Source: Massilia eurypsychrophila (GTDB lineage Bacteria > Pseudomonadota > Gammaproteobacteria > Burkholderiales > Burkholderiaceae_D). From it: a DNA stretch of 64,000 nucleotides. The DNA lies in NCBI RefSeq assembly GCF_002760655.1, contig NZ_PDOC01000003.1:124001-188000 (forward strand), given 5' to 3'. A program made the translations under genes and the position numbers. Positions 36,838 through 45,620 of the stretch are shown piece by piece. The notes beneath the pieces were generated by a model. The model was not told where the DNA came from. It ran no database searches and saw nothing but the letters and a program-made list of their open reading frames with translations. Numbering within the stretch: the stretch's first letter is position 1; each line of letters begins with the position of its first letter.

Positions 36838-37768
36838 TTTCACCAACGGCTTCTGGGATTACTACATCGCCATCATCACGCTGCTGTCGATCGCCGGCTG
36901 CGGCCTGCTGCTGTGGTCCCAATCGAAGCACCGCGTCAAGGAGATCCCGGAAGGTTCGCCCGCAGGTCCCGGCACCACCGGCCACGTATGGGATGAAGAC
37001 CTGACGGAACTGAACACGCCGATGCCGCGCTGGTGGATGTGGCTGTTCTACCTGACGATCGTGTTCGCGCTGGTGTACCTGGTGCTGTATCCGGGTCTGG
37101 GCAGCTACGCCGGCACCTTCGGCTGGAAGTCGTCGGGCGAATACCAGAGCGAACTGAAAAAGGCGGACGCCGAGTACGGCCCGCTGTTCGACCGCTACGC
37201 CAAGCTCGATCTGAAGACGGTGGCGGCCGACCCGCAGGCGCAGGCGATCGGCGAGCGGCTGTTCCTGACCTACTGCGCGCAGTGCCACGGCTCCGACGCG
37301 CGCGGCAACAAGGGCTTTCCGAACTTGACCGACGGCGATTGGCTGTACGGCGGCGACGCGGCGATGATCAAGACGACCATCATGCACGGGCGCAGCGGCA
37401 TGATGCCGGCGATGGGCGCGGCGGTGGGCTCCGACAAGGACGTCGAGAACGTCGCCCATTACGTGCGCAGCCTGTCGAACCTGACCACCGATCCGATCAA
37501 GGTCGCCTTCGGCAAGCAGAAATTTGCCGCCTGCATCGCCTGCCACGGCGCCGACGGCGGCGGCAACCAGGCGATGGGCGCGCCGAATCTGACCGACAAG
37601 GTGTGGCTGTACGGCGGTAACGCCGACACCATCGTCGAGACGATCAACAAGGGCCGCAGCAACATGATGCCCGCGTTCGACGGCTTCCTCGGCGAGCCGA
37701 AGGTGCATCTGCTGGCAGCGTACGTGTGGGGCCTGTCGAATCAACCTGCGGCGGTACCGAAAAAATGA
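36830..37768 (+). CDS. ccoP: cbb3 oxidase di-haem subunit
   Basis: 312 residues from ATG 36830 with GAGGAGG upstream. There are two N-terminal membrane segments (the long form of CcoP), a conserved GHVWDEDLTELNTPMPRWW between them, and two c-type haem motifs, CAQCH and CIACH, in separate domains. It accepts electrons from soluble cytochrome c. The stop overlaps ccoG by four bases. Confidence 0.95.
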   Translation: MADFTNGFWDYYIAIITLLSIAGCGLLLWSQSKHRVKEIPEGSPAGPGTTGHVWDEDLTELNTPMPRWWMWLFYLTIVFALVYLVLYPGLGSYAGTFGWKSSGEYQSELKKADAEYGPLFDRYAKLDLKTVAADPQAQAIGERLFLTYCAQCHGSDARGNKGFPNLTDGDWLYGGDAAMIKTTIMHGRSGMMPAMGAAVGSDKDVENVAHYVRSLSNLTTDPIKVAFGKQKFAACIACHGADGGGNQAMGAPNLTDKVWLYGGNADTIVETINKGRSNMMPAFDGFLGEPKVHLLAAYVWGLSNQPAAVPKK

Positions 37769-39186
37769 ACGAGGCAGCGCCGCGCGAGGCAGTCATCAAG
37801 ATGTACGCCAAGCGCGAGGAAATCTATCCGCGCGAGGCGAAGGGGCCGTATGCGACCCTGCGCTGGGCCTGCGTGTGGCTGACCCAGCTCGTGTTCTACG
37901 GCCTGCCGTGGCTGAACTGGAACGGCCGCCAGGCAGTGCTGTTCGACCTCGGCGAGCGCAAGTTCTATATTTTCGGCGTGGTGCTGTGGCCGCAGGACTT
38001 CATCTACCTGGCCGCGCTCTTGATCATCTGCGCCTTTGCGCTGTTCTTGGTGACGGCGGTGGCCGGGCGGGTGTGGTGCGGGTTCGCCTGCCCGCAGACG
38101 GTGTACACCGAGATTTTCATGTGGATCGAGCGCCAGATCGAAGGTGCGCGCAGCGCGCGCATCCGGCTCGACCGCCAGCCCTGGAGCATCAACAAGGCCG
38201 CGCGCAAGGTCGCCAAGCATTCGGCCTGGCTGGCAGTGGCGCTGTTGACGGGCCTGAGCTTTGTCGGCTACTTCGTGCCGGTGGAGCGGCTGGCCAGCGA
38301 GTTGTGGAACCTGCAGCTGTCGTCGTGGGAGACGTTCTGGGTGCTGTTCTATGCGCTGGCAACCTACGGCAACGCCGGCTGGCTGCGCGAGCAGGTATGC
38401 AAGTACATGTGCCCGTATGCGCGCTTCCAGAGCGCGATGTTCGATCAGGACACCTTGATCGTCACGTATGACGTGGGGCGCGGCGAACCGCGCGGCGCGC
38501 AGGCAAAGGCGGCGCCGGAAAAAAGCTTCGCCACGCTCGATCTGCCGAAAGCGGGCGACTGCATCGACTGCAGCCTGTGCGTGCAGGTGTGCCCGACCGG
38601 CATCGACATCCGCGACGGCCTGCAGTACGAGTGCATCGGCTGCGCGGCCTGCATCGACGCGTGCAATACGGTGATGGCCAAAGTGGACAAGCCGCCAGGG
38701 CTGATCCGCTATTCGACCGGCAATGCGATGGCGGGCGGCTGGAGCATGGCGCGGGTGCGGCGCCAGCTGGTGCGCCCGCGCATCCTGGTGTATTGCGCGC
38801 TGCTGGGGGCGATCGTGTTCGCCGTCGGCGCCGCGCTGGCGCTGCGCACGCCGCTCAAGCTCGACGTCATCCGCGACCGCGGCGCCATGGGGCGCGAAGT
38901 CGAAGACGGCGTCATCGAAAACGTCTACCGGCTGCAGGTGATGAACACGGCCGAAAAGGCGCACACGTTCCGCGTATCGGTGTCGGGACTCGACTCGATC
39001 AGCCTGGCCTCGGAGGAACTGGCGCGGCTCGAAGGGGCCAGCGCGCGCGCCGTGCCGGTGCGGGTGCGGGTGCCGCGCAGCGCCGCCGCGACCGGATCGA
39101 ACCAGATCGAGTTTGTCCTCACGGCGCTCGACGACCCGGCGCTGAAGGTGACCGAAAAAGCGGTCTTCATCGTTCCGAAACCATGA
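37765..39186 (+). CDS. ccoG: cbb3 oxidase accessory protein, polyferredoxin-like
   Basis: 473 residues, five or six membrane segments, with two 4Fe-4S ferredoxin motifs (CIDCSLCVQVCPTG and CIGCAACIDACNT) and CGFACPQTVYTE. A C-terminal Ig-like FixG domain follows (about residues 365-470). CcoG reduces copper for oxidase assembly. ATGA overlaps on both sides (ccoP and ccoH). Confidence 0.94.
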   Translation: MNEAAPREAVIKMYAKREEIYPREAKGPYATLRWACVWLTQLVFYGLPWLNWNGRQAVLFDLGERKFYIFGVVLWPQDFIYLAALLIICAFALFLVTAVAGRVWCGFACPQTVYTEIFMWIERQIEGARSARIRLDRQPWSINKAARKVAKHSAWLAVALLTGLSFVGYFVPVERLASELWNLQLSSWETFWVLFYALATYGNAGWLREQVCKYMCPYARFQSAMFDQDTLIVTYDVGRGEPRGAQAKAAPEKSFATLDLPKAGDCIDCSLCVQVCPTGIDIRDGLQYECIGCAACIDACNTVMAKVDKPPGLIRYSTGNAMAGGWSMARVRRQLVRPRILVYCALLGAIVFAVGAALALRTPLKLDVIRDRGAMGREVEDGVIENVYRLQVMNTAEKAHTFRVSVSGLDSISLASEELARLEGASARAVPVRVRVPRSAAATGSNQIEFVLTALDDPALKVTEKAVFIVPKP

Positions 39187-39749
39187 TCAAGGAAAGCTCC
39201 ATGCCAATCGCATCGACTGTCGCATCCCCGGCCGCCGTGCCGGTCCGTCCGTGGTACAGCCACCGCTGGCCGTGGTTCCTGATGATCGGCCCCGTCTTCG
39301 TGCTGGTCGGCGGCGGCGTGGCCGGCTCGCTGGCGCTGTCGCGGCCCGATGCGATGGTGGTCGACGACTACTACAAGCAGGGCAAGGCGATCAACCAGGA
39401 TTTGCGGCGCGACCGCGCGGCGACGGCGCTGGCGATCGCGTTCGAGGCAAGCTACGACCCGGGCGCCGGGGTGCTCAGCGGCGTGGTCACCAGTGGCGGC
39501 GCGCCGCTGCCGGCGCCGCTGCACATCTACCTGGCGCACCCGACCCAGCCGGGCAAGGACCTGCAGCTGCTGGCGCGGCCCGGCAGCGACGGCCGCTTCG
39601 CCGTGCCGGTGGCCAAGTTAGAGGCGACCCACTGGCAGGTGGTGGTGGAGGGCGCGCGGCGCGAATGGCGGGTGGCGCGCAGCTGGAGCTGGCCGCGCGA
39701 GAGCGCGCTGGCGATCCACGCCGACGCACCGACGGCGTCGGCGCCGTGA
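39183..39749 (+). CDS. ccoH: cbb3 oxidase assembly protein, FixH family
   Basis: 188 residues: one membrane helix (WFLMIGPVFVLVGGGVAGSLA), the VVDDYYKQGKAINQDL motif typical of FixH/CcoH, and a periplasmic beta-rich domain. ATG 39183 overlaps the ccoG stop; a second in-frame ATG at 39201 has a better ribosome site (GGAAAG) and may be used. Confidence 0.9.
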   Translation: MIKESSMPIASTVASPAAVPVRPWYSHRWPWFLMIGPVFVLVGGGVAGSLALSRPDAMVVDDYYKQGKAINQDLRRDRAATALAIAFEASYDPGAGVLSGVVTSGGAPLPAPLHIYLAHPTQPGKDLQLLARPGSDGRFAVPVAKLEATHWQVVVEGARREWRVARSWSWPRESALAIHADAPTASAP

Positions 39750-39757
39750 GGGGCACC

Positions 39758-39994
39758 ATGCGGCGCCTGGCGATGACGGTGTTGTGGCCATCGTTCGTGG
39801 CGGCGGCGCTGGCGGAAGGCTGCGTGTTCTCGGTGTTCGATCCGGCCGACCTGGCTTACCTGGCGGAGTCCGGCATCACGCCGACGGCGGTCTACAGCGT
39901 CGGTTTTTTTGCGTTGTGGAGCTTGTGTGCTCTGTCGAGTTTGCTGACGATGTACCTGGTGGTCACGCCGGCCGACCAGAAGGCGCCGTTTTAA
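39758..39994 (+). CDS. Small membrane protein at the end of the cco operon
   Basis: 78 residues with two hydrophobic segments (LWPSFVAAALAEGCVFSVF and GFFALWSLCALSSLLTMYLV) and GAGGGG upstream of ATG 39758. It lies nine bases after ccoH and is probably co-transcribed. No named family recognised; convergent with fnr nine bases further on. Confidence 0.7.
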   Translation: MRRLAMTVLWPSFVAAALAEGCVFSVFDPADLAYLAESGITPTAVYSVGFFALWSLCALSSLLTMYLVVTPADQKAPF

Positions 39995-40003
39995 TGGCGG
40001 GCT

Positions 40004-40771
40004 TTACGCCATTGGACTGCAGCGCTCGGTGCCGGCGGCCATTGCCTTGAGCAGCGCCGGCTGCAGCAGCGTCACTTCGCGCTTGTCGACCTTGAGCAGG
40101 CCCTGCTTCTTGAAGCGCGACAGCAGCCGGCTGATGCTCTCGATGGTCAGGCCGAGGTAGTTGCCGATGTCTTCGCGCGACATGCGCAGCTGGAAGGCGC
40201 TGGCCGAATAGCCGCGCGCGGCGTAGCGGGCCGACAGGTTGGTGAGGAAAACGGCGAAGCGCTGCTCGGCCTGCATATTACCGAGCAGAAGCATGACGTT
40301 TTGCTCGCGCGTAATTTCGGTGCTCATGATGCGGTGGAAATGGCGCAGCAAGGTCGGCACGTGGGCGAACAGGTGCTCGAGGCCTTCGAACGGGATTTCG
40401 CAGACCTCGCTGTCTTCGAGGGCGACGGCGTCGCAGTGGTGGCGTTCGCCGCTGATGGCGTCCATGCCGAGCAGTTCGCCGGCCATCTGGAAGCCGGTGA
40501 TCTGCTCGTCGCCGGCGGCATTGACCTGGTACGTTTTAAAGTGGCCGAAGCGGATCGCGTACAGGCTGCGGAACGGCTGGTCCATCTGGTACAGGCGCTC
40601 GTCGCGGGCGATGCGCCGGCGCAGGCCGATCACTTCGTCGAGGCGAACGATTTCTGCAGCATCGAGGCCCATCGGCAGGCACAACTGGTGCATGCTGCAA
40701 TTGGCACAACTCGCCTTGAGGGCAGTGATGTTCAACTGCGGCAGGGCGGTTAATGGGGAGGAAACTGACAT
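40004..40771 (-). CDS. fnr: FNR-type oxygen-sensing transcription regulator
   Basis: 255 residues counted from ATG 40771; earlier in-frame ATGs exist up to 40912. The N-terminus has three cysteines (22, 25, 31 in ASCANCSMHQLCLPMGL) and a fourth at 113 (ERHHCDAV), the [4Fe-4S] ligand set of FNR/ANR. A cNMP-binding-fold sensor and dimerisation helix follow, then a helix-turn-helix with recognition helix LGLTIESISRLLSRF. The E..SR residues read TTGAT. It should activate the four FNR boxes in this window when oxygen falls. An 11-base tandem repeat lies upstream. Confidence 0.92.
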   Translation of the reverse strand: MSVSSPLTALPQLNITALKASCANCSMHQLCLPMGLDAAEIVRLDEVIGLRRRIARDERLYQMDQPFRSLYAIRFGHFKTYQVNAAGDEQITGFQMAGELLGMDAISGERHHCDAVALEDSEVCEIPFEGLEHLFAHVPTLLRHFHRIMSTEITREQNVMLLLGNMQAEQRFAVFLTNLSARYAARGYSASAFQLRMSREDIGNYLGLTIESISRLLSRFKKQGLLKVDKREVTLLQPALLKAMAAGTERCSPMA

Positions 40772-40898
40772 TGGCGGCTCGAGTTGCGGCATGGCCGCGG
40801 CGCGGGTGCCTGCCATATTATACGCCCGCGGCAGAGCGTACGAATCGCAGTGGCGCCAATGCGCCGGCGATGTCGTCAATCGGTTGCGATAAACCGCG

Positions 40899-40937
40899 CA
40901 CTCGTCGTGCATTCGTTGTGCACTCGTTGTGCACTCG
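40899..40937. repeat. 11-base tandem repeat upstream of fnr
   Basis: Three full copies of CA(C/T)TCGT(C/T)GTG at 40899-40909, 40910-40920 and 40921-40931, plus a partial fourth. It lies ~130 bases upstream of the preferred fnr start, overlapping the longest possible fnr reading frame. It could affect the fnr promoter or length of its N-terminus. Confidence 0.75.
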
Positions 40938-40954
40938 TCAATACATCGGTGAGC

Positions 40955-41404
40955 TCAGCGCTCCTGCCAGCGTCCCATTGCCGCAAACGACAGCGTGACA
41001 TGCCGGTTTGCCTGCGACAGAAAGCGGACTTCGGCGCTACTGTCTTGCAAATGCAACAACTGACCGGCCATCACGTCGTACATCGGCAAACTGCCGGTGG
41101 GCCGCGCGCACAGGTGGTAGCGGACGATGCCGTGTTCGCCGAGGACGTCGATGTTGACGGCCGAGTCGAGCCGGATGCGGTAGCGGTCGCCCGTGCTGCC
41201 CCCGATCACGTGGAAGTAGCCGTGGGCCTGGAATTCGCGGCGCTGCTCGGGGTTGAGCAGGCCGAGCAGGAGCGCCAGCGCCCGTTGCTCGGCATGCGCC
41301 CGTTGCAAAGCCTCCTGTCGCAGCTTTTCGCGCGTGCGCCGCGCTGCCTGCCACCATGCGGTGCAGCGCGCGAAAAGCCAGCTTGCCCGATCCAGGACTT
41401 GCAA
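40955..41404 (-). CDS. Protein of unknown function, second gene of an FNR-boxed pair
   Basis: 149 residues starting with TTG 41404. The GGAGG ribosome site is formed by the last codons of the gene before it, so translation is coupled. The N-terminal ~65 residues are helical and Arg/Gln-rich (REKLRQEALQRAHAEQRALALLLGLL). The C-terminal half is beta-rich with GYFHVIGGSTGDRYRIR and YHLCARPTGSLPMYDVMAGQLL. No signal peptide. I do not recognise the family. Confidence 0.65.
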   Translation of the reverse strand: MQVLDRASWLFARCTAWWQAARRTREKLRQEALQRAHAEQRALALLLGLLNPEQRREFQAHGYFHVIGGSTGDRYRIRLDSAVNIDVLGEHGIVRYHLCARPTGSLPMYDVMAGQLLHLQDSSAEVRFLSQANRHVTLSFAAMGRWQER

Positions 41405-41405
41405 C

Positions 41406-41657
41406 TTAGCCTCCGACGATACGCGGCACCATGACCACTTCTTCCATGGTGGGATCGAACGCCGTGATCGCCCGCTTGGCGTCGGTGCCGCTGCTGGCGC
41501 CGAACGCCGCGTATCCCTGCTTGACCAGGCGGTCGAAAGTCTTTTGCGCGGCGGCTACTTCCCTGGAATTGGCCATGTTCCAGTTCATTTGCCGGTGCCC
41601 AGATTCGTCCATGATATTCATTGCGCCGATTGGCGATGCGTGTGCGTTATCCATCAT
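41406..41657 (-). CDS. Small protein of unknown function, first gene of an FNR-boxed pair
   Basis: 83 residues. Two consecutive ATGs (41657 and 41654) follow a strong AGGAGGA ribosome site. Sequence features: MNIMDESGHRQMNW, then a helix AAAQKTFDRLVKQGYAAFG and a C-terminus FDPTMEEVVMVPRIVGG. Soluble, no known domain. An FNR box lies 90 bases upstream, with an intergenic region that holds no other gene. One base separates it from the next gene. Probably made at low oxygen; function unknown. Confidence 0.65.
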   Translation of the reverse strand: MMDNAHASPIGAMNIMDESGHRQMNWNMANSREVAAAQKTFDRLVKQGYAAFGASSGTDAKRAITAFDPTMEEVVMVPRIVGG

Positions 41658-41745
41658 TCCTCCTCAAGAGCTGAGACGTTACCGAACCACTACCTGCTGT
41701 AGACACCGGCGCAGTGGCCAAAGTCGCCCGTGATCAATCCGGAAT

Positions 41746-41759
41746 TTGATGTAGATCAA
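41746..41759. promoter_or_regulatory. FNR box upstream of the 41406-41657 gene
   Basis: TTGATGTAGATCAA is a perfect TTGAT-N4-ATCAA match, about 90 bases before the minus-strand start at 41657. The nearest promoter-like hexamer on that strand is further away than in the other FNR promoters, so a class I arrangement is possible. Confidence 0.75.
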
Positions 41760-41931
41760 AGAAATTTTTGAACAGTCAGCAGAATTGCTCGACAGCATTG
41801 GCAATCCTGCGGCCGTAGAGCAAGTACTTTCGGCGCTGCCATTGCTGACCCGAGCTACGGCGGTCGGCGCGGTGCGGGTCCGGCAGATGACCGATGATGG
41901 TATTTATTGCAACGTTAATTTTGTGGAATTC

Positions 41932-41952
41932 TATCCACAGATTCTGTGGGTA
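41932..41952. repeat. Inverted repeat with DnaA-box-like halves
   Basis: TATCCACAG-ATT-CTGTGGGTA; each half is one base away from the DnaA 9-mer TTATCCACA read outward. It sits in the gene-free stretch 41658-42093, which otherwise contains only the FNR box and the protease terminator. Confidence 0.55.
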
Positions 41953-42044
41953 AGATGAACACAGAAAAGGCGCACATACCAGTACGGGTGGCCTAATTAT
42001 CGGCCTGCCTAAAATTTGAGCAGGCGTAAGCACTCAGCATAGAA

Positions 42045-42076
42045 AAGGGGCGACGGCATCACTGCCGTCGCCCCTT
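42045..42076 (-). terminator. Intrinsic terminator of the subtilase gene
   Basis: A perfect 14-bp stem (AAGGGGCGACGGCA / TGCCGTCGCCCCTT) with a four-base loop, followed on the minus strand by TTTT. It lies 18 bases beyond the protease stop. Confidence 0.88.
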
Positions 42077-42093
42077 GACCTATGGCGCTGCGA

Positions 42094-43914
42094 TCAGCGC
42101 ACGACCACGACCTGCACCGTCGAGCTGGCGCGGTTGCCGGCCGCGTCTTTCGCCACGACCTTGATGGCGTGCGGGCCGGTCATCCAGCGGCGTGTCTGCC
42201 AGGTGTAGGCGAGCGAGCCGCCCCTGCCATTGCTGACGAGGGCATTGTCGATGTAGATCGACTGCATCAGTGATGCCGTGCCGCGGTTGTCGGTGGCGCT
42301 GACGCTGATGGTGACGGCGCCGCTGACGGTGCCCGATACCGGGTTGTCGATTTTTACGGTCGGCGGCGTGGTGTCGGCCGTCGGCGGCGGCACCGCGTTG
42401 GCGACGCTGACCGACACCGGGCTCGACGCGGTGGCATTGCCGGCCTTGTCGTAGGCGGTGGCGACCAGCGTGTTCATGCCGTTCGGCACGCCCGCCGAAT
42501 TCCACGCGAAGCTGAACGGACCGGCGATGTCGGCACCGACGACAGTGCCGTTGGCCTTCAGTTCGACCCGGTCGACGCCGACATTGTCGGTGGCATTGAC
42601 GGCGACCGTGACGGTGCCGCTGACGCTGGAACTGGCCGCCGGCGAGGTAATCGCGGCGGTCGGCGCCTGGGTGTCGGCGACGACGACCCTGGCCAGCACG
42701 GCGCGCACGCCGGCGGCGGCGTCGACGCGGCCGTGGCCGAACAGTGGATCGCGCCCGGCCGCGCCGAGCGGCACGGCGGAGGCAAACAGCGCCTGCTCGA
42801 TCGCCGCGCCGTCCAGCGACGGGGCGGCGGCCATCATCAGCGCGGCGACGCCGGCGGCAACCGGGCTGGCGAACGAGGTGCCGTTCCAGCCGTCGTAGGC
42901 GCCACCTTGCGACGTGGTCCAGATGCCGGCGCCGGGCGCGGCCAGCGACACGAAGCTGCCGTAGCTCGACCAGCCGGCCCTGGCGTCGGCCGAATCCGTC
43001 GCCGAGACGGCGATCAGCGTGTTCGAAGGCACGATGTTTTCATCGACGCCATTGTTGCCGGCAGAAACGAACACCAGGCCGCCCTTGTTCTTCATGTACT
43101 GCGCGGCGCTCTGGATGGTGGCGCTGCCGGCCAGCGGACCGTAGCTGACGTTGGCGATGCGGGCGCCGTGGTCGGCGGCCCAGGTAATGCCGGCGGCGAT
43201 CGTGCTGGTGTAGGCGTAGCAACCGCCGCCGGCGTCCTTGTAGGCAACGCGGATCGGCATGATCTTGGCCAGCCCGGCAACCCCGGCCACGCCGGCGCCG
43301 TTGTTGGTGCGCGCCGCGGCCGAGCCGGCGACGGCGGTGCCGTGGCCGCAGACGTCGGCGGTGTCGGTGTTGTTGCCGTGCGTGTTGTAGCCCGGCACCA
43401 GGTTAGGCAGCAGGTCCGGGTGGCTGCCGTCGACGCCCGAATCGAGGATCGCGATGGTGACGCCGGCGCCCTGGGTGCTGTCCCAGGCGGTGGTGGCGCC
43501 GATCTTGCCGAGGTGCCATTCGCTGCCGGCATACGGATCGTTGACCGCCAGCGTGCTTTTGACGCGGCGATCGAGTTCGACGTACTTGAAGGCGGGGTGG
43601 CGGCGCAGGCGCTCGACGAGGGCTGCTTCCGAGGCGCCGGCGGGCAGCTCGACGATGTTCAGGTTGCTCTGACCCATCTTGCGGCGCTTGCCGCCACCGT
43701 GGGTCTTGAGGATTTTTTCCAGCTCGTCACCGGACAGGCCGGCACGCGCCTCGACCAGGATGCGGCCGCGGGCGTACTGGTGGACGCCATCGCTGAAGTC
43801 GGCGGCGGCAGCCGGCGTGACGGCGACCAGGATAGCGGCGGCGGCGCCGATGGCCGCGGCCAGCGGAGGCATCGACGGCGTGACGGAACGTTGGGTGAGA
43901 CGGGTTTTCAGCAT
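42094..43914 (-). CDS. Secreted subtilisin-like serine protease (S8) with two Ig-like domains
   Basis: 606 residues from ATG 43914 (the frame is open to 44067). Signal peptide (IGAAAAILVAVTPAAA), then an inhibitor-I9-like propeptide (RILVEARAGLSGDELEKIL). The S8 domain has the catalytic triad Asp (ILDSGVDGSHPD), His (CGHGTAVAGSAA) and Ser (NGTSFASPVAAG). Two C-terminal Ig-like beta domains follow (APTAAITSPAASS... and PPTVKIDNPVSG...), each with the TATDNxG-type motif of bacterial Ig folds. It should be an extracellular, calcium-stabilised endoprotease; export to the outside is inferred. Confidence 0.9.
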   Translation of the reverse strand: MLKTRLTQRSVTPSMPPLAAAIGAAAAILVAVTPAAAADFSDGVHQYARGRILVEARAGLSGDELEKILKTHGGGKRRKMGQSNLNIVELPAGASEAALVERLRRHPAFKYVELDRRVKSTLAVNDPYAGSEWHLGKIGATTAWDSTQGAGVTIAILDSGVDGSHPDLLPNLVPGYNTHGNNTDTADVCGHGTAVAGSAAARTNNGAGVAGVAGLAKIMPIRVAYKDAGGGCYAYTSTIAAGITWAADHGARIANVSYGPLAGSATIQSAAQYMKNKGGLVFVSAGNNGVDENIVPSNTLIAVSATDSADARAGWSSYGSFVSLAAPGAGIWTTSQGGAYDGWNGTSFASPVAAGVAALMMAAAPSLDGAAIEQALFASAVPLGAAGRDPLFGHGRVDAAAGVRAVLARVVVADTQAPTAAITSPAASSSVSGTVTVAVNATDNVGVDRVELKANGTVVGADIAGPFSFAWNSAGVPNGMNTLVATAYDKAGNATASSPVSVSVANAVPPPTADTTPPTVKIDNPVSGTVSGAVTISVSATDNRGTASLMQSIYIDNALVSNGRGGSLAYTWQTRRWMTGPHAIKVVAKDAAGNRASSTVQVVVVR

Positions 43915-44313
43915 GCGTGGCTTTCCAGTGAGGAGGGCAAGGAGGATGCGGCGGATTGAAACTTGCGGCGATGGTAATGGCCGAGACTGGCAGCCGCAAG
44001 CCGCCAAAACGCCCGTGATGAGATCGACAATATCGGCTTGATAAGGCGCACTGACGAATATCGGCACCGGCCAATACTGTTCGGTAACTGTTTGATTACA
44101 CGCGGCTTATTGAACAGCCGCACGTCTGGATGTTGTTCGCTAGGAAGGCTTAGATGGCGCGGCGAGAAGTGGTATTGCCGGCTTGTCGTTCAGGCAGCAC
44201 GCGGCGGCGACGCGACCGGGGCGCGGACCGTACAATTGGTAACAAAAATGTTTGGCAACGTCCGAATGGGACAACGCGCGATGGCGCGCATGCGGCTGCG
44301 TGCCCCCTGCCGC
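43915..44313. other. Intergenic region, no gene supported
   Basis: About 400 bases between the start of the protease gene and the end of the diguanylate cyclase gene on the same strand. It must hold the protease promoter. I see no convincing -10/-35 pair, hairpin or repeat. Confidence 0.4.
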
Positions 44314-45396
44314 TCAGGCCGCCAAAACGCAGTTGCGGCCGTTCGCCTTGGCGCGGTACATTGCTTCGTCGGCGCGGTGGATCGCCTGATCGAACCGTTC
44401 CAGCGGCAGCGAAGCGGCCACGCCGGCCGAGAACGTGATCCGCACTGACGGATCGATGTCGGCGACTGGCATTGCGGCGATGCGCGCAGCCATCCGCTCG
44501 ATCACGGCAGTCGCCTCGTCGAGCCGCGTATCGGGCATCAAGAGCAGAAATTCCTCGCCGCCCCAGCGCGCCAGCGTATCGCCTGAGCGCAGCGTGGCGC
44601 CGGCTTCGCGGGCGAACGACTTGAGCACGGCGTCGCCGGCGGCGTGGCCGAACTTGTCGTTGATCGCCTTGAAAAAATCGATGTCGATCAGGGCGACGCA
44701 GACATGCTGCCGGGAGGCGGCGCGGCGGCTCTGTTCCAGCGCCAGCAAGTCGTTCATGTGGCGCCGGTTGGCCAGCAATGTCAGTTCGTCGGTCGTGGCC
44801 AGGGTGCGGATGGTGTCGACCGCCTCGACCAGCTGGCCGCGCAAGCGGTGCAGTTCGCCGGTGATGGCGGTGACCGACACCATGCCGAACGTGGTCAGCG
44901 CGAAGTACACGCATTCGTTGTACAGCGGGTAGTGCGCCGGGTTCGACAGCACCAGCGCCGTCATGGTCGCCGCCAAGCCTGCGACGGCGCAAGCGCTCAG
45001 CACGACGGTCTGGCGCGGGCGCAGCGAAAATGCGCAGAAGACGATGACCACCGGCAGCCCGATCAGCATGGCGCCACGCAAGGTGTCGAGCACCGCATAC
45101 AGCACCAGGTCGAAGATGATGGCGAACTGCGCCTGACGCAGGGCCAGCTTCCAGTTCGCTATGTTGAGGCGAGGGGCACAGCGCAGCAGGATGTAAAACA
45201 CCAGCAGGCTCGCCACGCCGAGCGCGGTGACCAGGTTGGCCTGGCTGGCCGGCACCGCGCCGGCCGCCTGCTCGTGCGCGACGATGGTCAGGCAGAAGCC
45301 GTACACCAGCGCCGTCGAGGCCCAGTACGCCATGACGCGGCGCATCTTTGGCGTCGCCCCGAACACGAGCCTGGTGAGGGTTTGGAGCAGTCGCAT
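44314..45396 (-). CDS. Membrane-bound diguanylate cyclase
   Basis: 360 residues. About six membrane segments in the first ~185 residues form a MASE-like integral sensor. A short coiled coil follows, then GGDEF (about 195-358) with GGEEF (ARWGGEEFLLLM) and an RxxD inhibitory site (RSGD) five residues before it. Catalytically competent by motif. Sensor ligand unknown. Monocistronic as seen. Confidence 0.87.
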   Translation of the reverse strand: MRLLQTLTRLVFGATPKMRRVMAYWASTALVYGFCLTIVAHEQAAGAVPASQANLVTALGVASLLVFYILLRCAPRLNIANWKLALRQAQFAIIFDLVLYAVLDTLRGAMLIGLPVVIVFCAFSLRPRQTVVLSACAVAGLAATMTALVLSNPAHYPLYNECVYFALTTFGMVSVTAITGELHRLRGQLVEAVDTIRTLATTDELTLLANRRHMNDLLALEQSRRAASRQHVCVALIDIDFFKAINDKFGHAAGDAVLKSFAREAGATLRSGDTLARWGGEEFLLLMPDTRLDEATAVIERMAARIAAMPVADIDPSVRITFSAGVAASLPLERFDQAIHRADEAMYRAKANGRNCVLAA

Positions 45397-45620
45397 TGCG
45401 TTGCTATTGTTGCTGGTGAGAATTCGTTAGTCTACAAGAGTGCCCATAAGTAGCAAGTAGAAATTGCACGAAATACTGCACGGCGGGTCGGCCACGCCGC
45501 CAGGCGATCGCCAGGTGACGGTTACGGCGAGAGCGGCAACGTCGCGCGGCAAACTGGGCGATAATGAAACGACATGCCTCCCTTGTCATATTGCCTACAA
45601 ACTTGATCGAAAGGTTCGCG

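Noticed and set aside
41776-42033. Possible 85-residue minus-strand gene between the FNR box and the subtilase
   Set aside because: No ribosome site, odd composition, and it covers the DnaA-like inverted repeat; no support as protein.
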